Below are positions 23,544 through 34,600 of a DNA stretch of 64,000 bases, piece after piece. The notes beneath the pieces were generated by a model that saw only the letters and a program-made list of their open reading frames with translations, did no database searches and was not told where the DNA came from. The translations under genes were made by a program, and so were the position numbers. Numbering within the stretch: the stretch's first letter is position 1; the number at the start of each line of letters is the position of its first letter. This DNA is from Symsagittifera roscoffensis (Eukaryota; Xenacoelomorpha; Acoela; Convolutidae): assembly GCF_963678635.1 (NCBI RefSeq), contig NC_087066.1, forward strand, positions 41,995,338 through 42,059,337, in the 5' to 3' direction.

Positions 23544-24400
23544 TCAATCCCACCGCAGGTCTCCCTCGGTTAGTACGCTTTCCCGACAGGTTTTCTCATA
23601 GTGTCCGGTCTTCCGGTAAAAATTACACGTCGCACTTCTAGCCGGGCATCTTGCCAGATGTTCTGGAGTAAAGTTGGGTTGATCACAGTTACAGCACCTT
23701 TTAGATGCTCCCCCTCTCAGATCCGCTCGTCCCCTGAACAATCCACGGCCGCGCTGTCTGCTGTTCCGATATCCCCCTCGGATTATCCCCACCGGTTCTG
23801 TTATGTCTTAGCGTACTTGTATCCACGTTCGTATGAGAGCGCGACACGATACACCTCCTCTGGTGTTTTTGTTGATCGACATAGTTCGTTCTGTGCCCCT
23901 CTATTATTCATGTTTACAATGAAACGTCACTTAAGATTCTTGTCTCCAACGCTCCAAAAGTGCACCGTGCTGCTAAGCCACTTGAAATCGAATGGAACTG
24001 CTCCAAGGATTCTCCAGTTTGTTGTTTTCTTGCCATTAACTGGAATGTTTCATAGGTTTCATTGCGTTCTCTCTTGCACTCAGTTTCTAGAGCATCGATA
24101 ACTCTAGCGTACCGTGTTGTAGAGAGATCCAAGTGTGGTTTTCTTCTGTGGAATTCATCCTGCCCTTTTTCCCCCAGTCACAGGTACAAGTTCGATATTA
24201 ATGTCTGCTCAGCCACCAGACGATCTTTCCCATCTAACTCCTGCGGTAGAGCCGTAATTTGAGCTGTTGTTAGCGTGCTGGCGTAGTAAATGTTTTTCGG
24301 ATTGATACTGTGTTTGGCCACCATGCCCCATTGAAATCGGTTAAACCAAAACTCCCATAGCATTGGTGGCTCGGCTAACGTAGACGGCCATAACGACGTA
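23544..24400 (-). pseudogene. Gypsy gag with damaged zinc knuckles, right copy
   Basis: Fragments at 24363-24178, 24132-23914 and 23792-23544. The middle one reads like a capsid (YETFQLMARKQQTGESLEQF). The last is Arg/Gly-rich and then has CCNCDQPNFTPEHLARC and a second knuckle CNFYRKTGHYEKTC, where the second Cys is replaced by Tyr. It lies at the 5' end of the element and is broken by several frame changes. Confidence 0.82.
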
Positions 24401-24430
24401 ATCCCCAGTGGGTTTTCCCCCCACTCTGAC

Positions 24431-24445
24431 CTGTTGGCTGCTCCA
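24431..24445 (-). promoter_or_regulatory. Primer-binding site of the Gypsy element
   Basis: Immediately inside the 5' LTR the minus strand reads TGGAGCAGCCAACAG. It begins with TGG, as expected for pairing with a tRNA CCA end. I cannot name the tRNA. Confidence 0.75.
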
Positions 24446-24609
24446 TGTGAAAAGACGGTTTCGATAAGTAAATTAATCCGTTAAGTTTAAAAACCGTAAT
24501 ATAGAAAGTTAGTCGGAGACAATGAAATAGCGGTCATCCGAAGGCGACAGACAACTACGAAGGTTAAATACCAGTTAGCGCCAGACAGATAGATTAACTA
24601 GATTGCAAC
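24446..24609 (-). repeat. 5' LTR of the Gypsy element
   Basis: Matches 18696-18859 and 13837-14000. It ends with CACA on the minus strand, immediately before the primer-binding site. An LTR of about 162 bp is at the short end for this class. Confidence 0.88.
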
Positions 24610-24840
24610 TTTGCTATCATCTTAAATCGCGGACCTCGAGCATCTAAGAGCAGGTGAAAACCTCGTCGGCATGAGTGAATATGTTGAACAAGAGTGGCAT
24701 CCCGGATTGACAAAAAGTGCTTCTCGTCCCCGGTCGAGGAGCTGACTTCATGTTTTGACAGTGTCGACCAAAAGTCGGTATGCATCGACTTTCTCGACCA
24801 AAAAAATTTCTCGAGTTTGTTCTGCTAAGCAGATGGTTCG
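24610..24840 (-). pseudogene. Possible LINE endonuclease fragment
   Basis: A GC-richer stretch beside the 5' LTR. The minus-strand frame contains FLSIRDATLVQHIHSCRRG and then LLLDARGPR. The layout faintly resembles the segment of CR1/Jockey-type LINE endonucleases that precedes the LDLV motif. The match is weak; it may instead be unrelated host sequence. Confidence 0.25.
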
Positions 24841-25085
24841 ACTTTATTCGATATATAATTCCATGCTATTGAAAAAAAATTCCATAGTAATAAAATTTCA
24901 CATTCTTTAGCATTGGTATGACAAACAAAGCATTTTTTGGGTGCGCAGAAACCAAGAAAGCAAAACCCATAAAAGCACTGTCAAAATTGGGCTCTTTTTC
25001 CTTTTTTCCTCACCTCACACAAGCATCAATTTTATGGTCTAACGAGTAGTTTTACATGGCTGATTATGAAGACCAAATATGTTTG

Positions 25086-25516
25086 CAGGGTTGGCAAAAT
25101 GTAAGTTAAAAACAAAAATAACAAACTAACTGTTATTTATCGAAAAAAAACATGTTATTTTTGTTAAATTGTTAATTAAATTAACATATCAACAAGAGTT
25201 GAGTTTGTTGAACAGAAACGCTAACTTTCCGGCTTTCTCAACGCCGAGTTGAGCACGAAGCTTCCCATACGTCAGGTGAGATTTTTCGCTCTGTAGTTTG
25301 TCAAGTGAAACTGCAATTGGTTTGAAATTTTTTTTTTCATCCGTTCGAGATTCGCTACAATCGTTTCGGAACAAGCATGCAGTATAGTTGCGTTGTGTTT
25401 TTCTAAGAATTACTCATATTTCTAAGAAATAGCTAACATCACTGTTAGAAATTGTAAATAACACTGTAAGTTAAATTCAATGTTAAATAACAATGTTAAA
25501 TAACATGCCAACCCTT
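25086..25516 (-). mobile_element. hAT-like non-autonomous DNA transposon
   Basis: It begins CAGGGTTGGCAAAATG and ends ATGCCAACCCTT, giving ~11-bp terminal inverted repeats of hAT type (CAGGG start). It interrupts a dispersed repeat whose uninterrupted form is at 11260-11310. The minus-strand frame 25374-25189 includes GVEKAGKLAFLFNKLNS, which resembles the C-terminal dimerisation region of hAT transposases. It is too small for a complete transposase, so it is an internally deleted derivative. No clear 8-bp target-site duplication is visible. Confidence 0.72.
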
Positions 25517-25656
25517 AATTTATCAGCATGTCAATTTTCATGACAATCGGACAATGTGAACAGTAATTTTAATTATAAAAAATTGTAGGTGGGGGAGGGG
25601 GGAAGAAAAAAGGGCCAAAAGTTGTTTTCACTGAGTTCAGTTACACTTAGCTATTA

Positions 25657-25669
25657 TCACCGCTTATAT
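25657..25669 (-). CDS. Calcineurin A terminal mini-exon (stop)
   Basis: A 46-bp stretch (25670-25715) starts GTTGG and ends with the pyrimidine-rich TTTGTTTGTCTTTGCAG. Splicing it would end the protein in SRYKR with a TGA at 25657-25659. Retaining it would give a hydrophobic tail ending LQI. Both are open; the acceptor quality favours splicing. Confidence 0.5.
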
Positions 25670-28600
25670 CTGCAAAGACAAACAAAACAAACGAGTACAA
25701 AAAGTAGCGACCAACCGTGATCTTCTGGTAGATGCATTGCTGGCATTGTATTTGGACCTGCCGCTGGAAGTGACTGAGGCGACATCGTCTGTAGGGTTGA
25801 TGGCCTCGTTGTCCGAGTCCAGTTTCTTGGCCTCATTGAACTGCAGGTTACGTGCATTGCCCGCTCTCACCTTCTTCGCCTCCGAGCTGCTCTCTTTTCC
25901 CGTCAGGATGTCTTTCCTCAGTTGCTCATTGTCTCCTAGTCCTATCAGCAAACAGCTTCATCAAAAATATCTTTTTGATAAAATTCACTCATATTGAGAA
26001 AACTTGATCAATAAGTAAGTAAGTTTGTTATTTCGCTGGGAAATCTGAAAAATAAATTTTCTTTCGAAATTAGCAGTCGATCACGTTTTTGCAAGAACTT
26101 TACACTTTTGCTGTTCCATAAAGAAGTTTTCCTTCCTTTCAACAAAGAAAACGAAATGAAAAAATAGCTCCACGAATAAATAGCTACGCTCAACTTTTTG
26201 TAATCAAGAGATTAAAATTTTTTTAAGATTAATCATATAATAACCCAACTGCTTATTTGATTTTGTGCTCTGCAAAACATTTATTGAAAACTAGACCCAA
26301 TTTTTACTTGTTCGTCGCTTTCGGGCTTTATTTTTTGTATCAGAAATTGTGTTTTTATTGTTTTACAAGTCTTCAGGCAAGTTAAAATAAGTTATGAATA
26401 TGATCAGAAGATAAGTTAATTTGGTGATTAAAAATAGTTCATTTACTAAAAATTAGCATAAATGTTGTGACAAACTTTTTGAAATAGTTTAAGATGGCAG
26501 AGATTGAGAATTGTGTTCTGGGCCAAATGCTTGAGAAAGTTTAAATAAACAGCCCAAAAATTATGTTTTTAAGCTTTTCAGTTACTTCGCGGAGGAAGGA
26601 AAAAATAACTATTGTCGCTCCTCACTTGGAAGAACTTCAAACTTCACAATAAAAACAGACTTAGTATAAAAAAGAGACTTACCAAGATGGATACAGAGAT
26701 GCAGAAGCTTGCTCAAAAAACGAGACGCATCGCATCAGCTTCAAGTTACAAAATTACAATTTTCTAAAAGGTACTCTAAAGGACTGAGCCTAAACGAAAG
26801 AACCATAGACGGACCATAGACAATTAGGCAAAACCGTAATTAAAATAAACATAGCCAAGTGACAATTGGAAATGATTCATGAAAACAGGGGAACAGGAAA
26901 AAATTCTGTCTTAATGTTGGAAATAAACTTCAAGTTTCATTGATATGAGCATTTTGACTTTGAAAATAATCGGGTGAATAGGGAAAACAGTAAAAATGGG
27001 TAATTGTTGCGACTTTCGAAGGCTTTTGACATTCTCCAAAATTTATAGATTTTCAAAATTTTCGTTTCCCAAAAACTATTCGATATAGATTAAGGGGCAA
27101 TCGGAACATTAGGGGCTTTGGAAGAAGCGATTTTGTTGTTTCGATTATTTGAAACAGCCAACTGACAGATGGAAAAGAGTAATGAACGCAAGAAAACTGA
27201 AAAAAAACCGACTTGTTTTTTCAAAAATCTACAACTTTTGAATTTTGAAGAAAAAAAAAGATAGCCTTAAAACTCGTTGAATTTGTAGAACATTTTATGA
27301 TGGACACTTTTTTGTTTAAATTAACCCAGTTTGAGAAAACTGGACCAATAGGGAACATTTCAACTTTGCTGGAAAATCTGATTGTTAGATTCCATTTTCG
27401 AAGTTTGAAGACAACGACGTTTTTCATGGCTTTTACGCTTTTTCTGTTCCATAGTGAACATTGTGTTCCTCTTACCAATAGAAATGCAATGAACTTAAAA
27501 AAAAATAACAAATCTAACCGCGAAAAATAAAAATTGAGCGTGAGCAAATTTTAAGACTTTTTCCTGAAAAAAATCAGCAAGACCTATATAAGAGTACTCA
27601 CTTCGTTCAATACTCTTAAAAATGAGGAGGAAATTTCTATTTCGGGTGTTTTTTTTTCATATTGTTTTCCACGCAAAATCAAGAACCACAAACAATTACG
27701 CGAATGAGTCAAGATATATATCATAGGAAAGCCCTTTCAGTCATTATTCGAGCGACATTAAACAAATTTAGAAAAAACAGTCCCAACGATGAAAAAAACC
27801 GATTTAAAATTTTTGATTTTAGTCCAAATTTGAGCAAACAATTCGAGCGAGCGGGCTAAAAATGGCATGTTTTTCCATATTTCAAACGGCAAAAACTTAG
27901 TTTTACCCAACTAAAGTGATTTTGGGAGTTTTTAAACGCCATTCGAGAAAAAACATCAAAACTTCAAAAAAATTGTCTGCCAAAAAAGGAAAATTATTCT
28001 TGCACTTTTCATGATATTTTTTGTTTTCTTAAACATTTTTCTACAAAGTTTTTTCCAAATTGCTTACTTTACTATGACAGTCAAATTTTCCAGTTTTCGG
28101 ATCTTTTTAATAAGTCATGCAGAAAAAAACTACACTAATTTAAAAAGAAATTTCTTTTGTATTTCTAGACTATGGTCGGAAAATTCTGTGCCACTTGCAC
28201 AGTAAACGGCTATCATTGTTTTACTTGCTGCTGTTTGTCATTTATGTCGCTGTTGAAGTGGTGTATAACAAGGATCAGGACTAATGATATTGTATCATAT
28301 TGATCTGGTTTCATTGAGTTCAGATTCAAAAGTAATTTTGGGTGTCAATGATTCTTCAGATTTGAAAGTAAATTTGGGTGTCGATGATTTTTCATTGCTA
28401 ATAAATCAAGTAAAAGATCGCCACATTTGATCTTAATCATTGCTAATAAATCAAGTAATCGATTGCCACGTTTGAGCTTAATCATTAACTAGGCAATCGC
28501 AAACCACTTAACTCTGGATAAAAACAAGATTACTCGTATATCAGGGTAAGGCCCTGATTGTTCCGACTGCACCTTAATCCGTATCGAAATTTTTAGGAAA

Positions 28601-31600
28601 GCAAAATATTTAGAAAAACCATAAATTTTGGAGAAAAAAAATAAAAACATCAAAAGTCAAGTAACAAAAATTGAATCTTGCGCACGTAATACGACCGATT
28701 AGCTTAGCCTCAATTCAATTTGGAACGAAAAATTAGCTTAGCCTCAATTCGATATTGTAGCGCAAGATAACTCGCCGAGCATAAAAAATTCGCGTTACTC
28801 TCTCAGCATTATGGATAAACTCTCAAAGCGTGCATAATTTAGTCCAGAGCATGCCAAATAGTCTATTTTAAAACTTCCAGAACTCTACGAAACAGGTTGG
28901 AGGTAAAACAAAATTTTGAATTTGATTTAAGGGAGTCGATATTTTCAATGTGGTATAATTTTTCTAAATATTTTGTTTTGATTGCCAAAAATTGACTGAA
29001 AAAAATCCCATCAAGCATAAAAACTCCGTTTTCTTCGAAAATCGGAACAATAAAACCAATTTGGTAGTAATTGATCATGTTGGATCAGCTCGTCTTTTAT
29101 CTCAAATGGAAGTAGAATTTACCAGCAATTAATGAAACAGTTCACAAATAGTTTGATTTTTTGTTTTAACGTTTTTTTTTGTTTCAGTATCGAGGATGTC
29201 AAACAACAGTTAAGTTTTGAATTTTAATTAAAAATTTTCAAAATGTTTTGAGTTTTGAATCTACGCAATAATCAGAGCGCCCGCTCTTAATTAAAGGAAA
29301 AATTATAAATTAAACCATTATTTCGAGATTTTGAGTTTATCCGGCTCGTTTCTATTTAAAATGTAAAAAGGTTAGCACCGAAAGGGTCAGCCTTTTTTTT
29401 CAATCTGCTCGACAAGCTGATTTTTTTTTGAATGATATATCCTAATTACAGCTGTATTTAATTTGCAATTGTTGTCATTAAACTTAGAACAATTACAATT
29501 AAAATTCAGCTGAACGTAGAAAAAGCAGTAGAAGGGAACTGGTATCTTAATAATATTTGCAATAGTATGTTAAAAAATCATACAATTTAGCCTCAGTACA
29601 ATAAAACCATACAAAGTAGCGGATTTGGGGATGGAAGAAGTCGGAAGCCCCCTCCACCACCCTCCCCCCGATTTTGAACCCCTGTGGACCCAAAGGGTCC
29701 CCCTTGGTACTATTTTGAGATATCCCTTTCTGGCTGAACTGGCCCTAAAATTGTTCCAAAGGAGCCCTTGGCGCCAAATTATAACTGAATTTGAAAGGGG
29801 AGAGCGCGCCAAAAAAACGCAATTTTTAGCCAAAATTTTCAGAAAAAGTGCCTTAGAACGCTTTTTGTTGGCCTTTTTTTTCAAAAACTTACCTGCGGTG
29901 CAGAAAATTTGGTCAATAAAATGGACTATTTCTTCGACAATCCGCCCCTTCCCTCGAAAAAACCTAGATCCGCCCCTGCTGGAACAGTTTCAATTTGGAA
30001 ACGTTGCTCAGTATTATGCTTAGCTTCCAAATTCAACAAAATTTGAAATGAAAACAGCCAATCGAAGATTGAAAAGGAGTAATGAACGCAAGTAAACATA
30101 AAAACAACAATGACTTTTTTCTAAAAAACCTCAACTTTCGAATTTCAAGGAAAAAAATAGATGCCCTTTAAGCTCTTTGAACTTTTAAAACGATTTATGA
30201 GTGGCGTTTTTTGATAACATGAACCCAAATTGAGAAAACTGGATCAAATGGTAAAGTTTTTATTCCGCTGGGAAATCTTAAAAATAAATTCCACTTTCAA
30301 AACTAGAAATCGTTCACGTTTTTTCGCGCCATTTCCACGTTCGTATTTGGTGAGTGCTCTTTACGTCACTTTTAGCAGATGAATTTCAAATGCACTCAAA
30401 AAGTGCCTTATACCTAAGTGCATCAATATTTTGAGACTTTTTCCTGAAAAAAAAACGAAAAAAATCAGCAAGACCTATTTAAGAGTCTTCACTACGTTCA
30501 TCGATTACTCTTAAAAAGTTCCAAGTTCCCACTGCCATCTGAAACCTCGTTACTGAAACCCAAAAAAAAACGTTAAGACCTATCAAACTAATGCTGAACT
30601 GTTTCATCAATCGCTGTTATAATTAGCTTTCATTTGAGGTGAAGAAAGGTGTTGCTTCAAAATCCTCCAAAACTATCAAATTTATTTCGTTATTCAGAGT
30701 TCAGTGATTTGCGTCCAGTGATTAAGTCCAAATCTGGCAGTATAATTTGATTTCCCAGCAATGAAGAACCATCTGTAAATAAAATAGCTGAAATTAAAAA
30801 AAAAATCTCCTTTATCTTTATAGATTTCAACTATCAGTGTACCTTTCATGCGGACGGCTAGTTTGTTGTCGCTGGCCATCTTGTCGTAGTACTTGGCCAT
30901 CTTGCCCACTGCCTTCACCTTATTGGTCAGAGTGTCGTCCATGTCTCTCGCCCCTGTACTCGCACCCGACAACTCCTCCTAGTTAAGCACAGAAAGCAAA
31001 AAAATAGTACTAAAGACGGGGGGGGGGGGGTGGTCTTCTGATATACTGGAATTAATTTCAACCAATCAAATTTGAGCGTAATAATCCAAATTTCAAAATA
31101 TGAAAAATATCAGTTTTGGACCGTATTGGAACCTGATCTAAACTACATTTTATGATTGGATAAATTAGATATTTTACCAATGTAAAGTATTTAATATTAA
31201 CCAATCATGATCCTGACTAACAATCCACTTATTTGTAAGTGCTGAAATTACTTGTAATTTCAGCACCAGAGAGATTTGAATTTAACTTAGAAGTTAGTTG
31301 AACTCTCCCGAGTACTTCAGCAGCCGCAATAAACCAGTATACCCTAGATCTATTGAGCCTAGCAGAGACTAGTTAAACAACCTGAGACTAGATAGTATAA
31401 GAGTAAGATTAGGATCGGTATTAGACTAAGAAGTTGCACGAATCTATCCGGCCGAAAATAAGATAGCGTGACGAGCAGACGGTGTACCCTATCCGAAATT
31501 ACTCTATGAGTTATACACTTCGGTCATAATTCATCTGGTGCGACCATAAGTCTCGAACAAGACCTTAATAGCTTAGAATTAACCAATAATAGATTAGAAT

Positions 31601-34600
31601 TTAGACAAAACATTTACAAAATGTTATACGACAATAATTTAATCGAAATGTCTCTACGACTCAATAGATCAGAGCCAATATTGCGAACGATAACAGAACT
31701 ACCCGGAATTGGAAGAAGACCTCGAACCAGAGACGACATACGACAAAGTAGAAACTTACCATATAGTTATATGATAGTTCGGCAAAAGCCAGAACAAACT
31801 TTTGTATTTAGAATACTACTAGCAATGAATTTAGATTTTCATTTGCAAACATAAAATCTTGAAGTCAATCTTCAAAATCATTTCAGGCGCTAAACAAAAA
31901 TATTAATATACAATAACGATTGATAAGCAGATCTCAGATCGTTTTCCTAAATTCTGCAGTAATATACAAAACATGTTTGAAAAATATTTATTGAAAAATC
32001 AAAATAAAAATTAGTAGCATGACAATAAATGGTTAGTAATTATAAATCATCCTGTTGTTCCAGCTTCATCACCTAAACATAACAGCATTCATAAGCTCAC
32101 TAATATCATAAAAATACTAAATCTTTTCCTTACACAAATTTAAATCATTTTAAAACTTAAATTCACTTAATTTTAAAATCAGATCATCAAGGCTTATCCT
32201 TGGATCTTAAATCATTTTCTACTTAATTAAATTTAAAACTTGATCATCAAGGCCTATCCTTGGATCAAAAAGAACAACTTTGTTCTCCCCCACCCACTTA
32301 ACTAGTGTCTAACGACCTCAAACGTCGATTCACTATCCAACCCTTTCTAAAAACCCAGGACTAATAGAAATTTTTGAACAAAACTAATCATTCAAATTAG
32401 GATAAACAGTGAAGAACTTCGGTTATTCATCCTTCACTTGATCCCCCCTCTTACCAGACCCAGGATAAATCTTAGACTTAGTAAGTTTAAAATAGTATCT
32501 AACGAACTACTCGCGTTCTAATTATACCTGAACCTTGTGGATCGATTTACTATTCTCCAACCCTGAACACAATCACTACCCTTAAGTAAGATTAAGTAAG
32601 TTAACACCTTAGCTTATACTAGCCACGAGAAAGTATAAAATCATTCTTCGGAATCGATATACTTTTCTCTCCAACCCTGAACAAATAGACCCAGGTTAAG
32701 CTAACCAAAAAATCGTAAGGACTAACAGTTTAAGCAAATAGAAATCATTTAACAACCTTTTGCATCCGTCATCCTAAACCTTATGTCATTTAAAAACCTA
32801 GGAAATAAACAAACAATCGTTTTACACAATTGTGAAATAGATAACAAAAAATACGATCTTGTAATCACACCACACACACAAACAGTTGGATATATCAGAA
32901 CAAAACGACAAACACTAAAAAGAAAAATAATAACCAAACAAAGACAAATTACACGAAAAAGATTTTCCAAAAACCGCAACGCATTTTCAGAATCAGAAAC
33001 CAGCAGTTTAGACGAACTTTATAAATTAAAAGAATCTATAGATAAAAATTGCCCCATTCACGATCAATTATATTTTTCCGACTCAGAAACAACTTCAAAT
33101 TCATCAAAAAGAGGAAAAAGAAGAATAAAAAAGCAGTATAAACACAAACCAGTACATTTATACAATTGGAATCAACCAATTAGACACATTGATAATTACA
33201 TATTAACAGTCATCAAACGAAAAAATGAGCTCAACACACACCCCAGGTGAAGAAAGTCCAGATGATGATGATATCTTCCCCTTTATAGTAGATGCAACCA
33301 CTGATAGAGGACAGCATATATTTTGCAAAAATTTACTCTTAAATTTGTTTGAACCCGGAATCAGTCCATGTAAAACAGAGTTCCCAGATGTAAAAATCAA
33401 AAGACAAATTATCGATCACTATCTAAAAGATATATGTAACCTAACACAACAATACGGAATCTACTCCATAGAATTCAGCTCACCAAATCAGAATCACAAT
33501 AAATATATAATTCAAACAGACGACCTTGATTTAGAATTTTCAAAAGTATTCTCAGAATATATAAAAAGCATCCAATATCATAACTCACAAAGAGCAAACT
33601 CCATATTCACCAATGAAGTTTTTGCGATAATATATAGTTATATCTCGAGATTAGAAAACGAAATCCAGATACCAAATGTCTCACCGACAGAAACATCTAA
33701 ACATATAAGAGTACGACATGAAATCACACTACTCTCTAGTTTTCTAAATATAATTAAAGAAAATTTCACGAAAGATGAAGTTTCACAACATACAAAACAC
33801 GACTTACAAAAAATTTTGGCATGGTTCATAATAGATTATTTCACACATAATATTGATTTAATTTCACAAGCAAGAAAAAATTTTAGACCCCAAAACTCAA
33901 ACGATGATACTGCCATCACAGAACAATCAGACTATGTTTGGGACCCCGAATGGTCTCATCCCGCATTCATAAACTTCCCACAATCAATCTCAAGCCAAGC
34001 AATAAGTACGATATCTTATATAAGAGATTATGTAAGAGTAATACCATTAACCATTGATGCAACACCATTAAACTATAATACATTTTTACCCGATATGCAA
34101 AATAATAGTTTAAACTCTACAGTCATACACAATGAAAACCTCAATGGAACTAGGAATCTTACTCAACAAGATATCCAGACACCATCACACTTCATAAATG
34201 AAGAAATCGTACACACAACAACTACACAACAAAGTATTTCACCAATACGTCCAAACTTAACAAAACCAAGAAATACAAACCCTTCACACACACAGGTAAC
34301 CTTACAATCAACCGTTAAACCTTCGGTTGCCCCAAAATATTCACACATGGATTACCAAACATACAGACCCATGACAATACCGCCAAAAACACGCAAAACG
34401 TTCACTAGAAACAATTTTGCAGACCATAATTATAATTACACACATCCATCAAAAACAAATTATCAACCACGAAAAAATTCTAGTAATTATACAAGATCTC
34501 GAAACTGGGATAACTCAATGGCACCACCTAATTCAGTAAATTTCCAAACAAATTTACATCCTCCACAGGATCGTAGTGAAAACTATCCATTTTTTCAACA

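Larger units (their letters stand above)
18696..24609 (-). mobile_element. Full-length, decayed Ty3/Gypsy LTR retrotransposon
   Basis: About 5.9 kb on the minus strand, with LTRs at 24446-24609 (5') and 18696-18859 (3'), a primer-binding site starting TGGAGCAGCC directly inside the 5' LTR, and gag, protease, RT, RNase H, integrase and a basic tail in the standard Ty3/Gypsy order. Several stops and frame breaks show it is inactive. No target-site duplication is evident (CTGATC on the left, TTTGC on the right), which is expected if the left flank was rearranged by the tandem duplication. No env-like ORF is present. Confidence 0.9.

Noticed and set aside
29625-30023. 132-codon ORF as a host gene
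   Set aside because: It is a reading through an inverted R2 repeat that recurs elsewhere with broken frames.
31621-31854. Leader ORF as a proven gene
   Set aside because: Kept only as a low-confidence feature; codon bias does not match the rest of the element.
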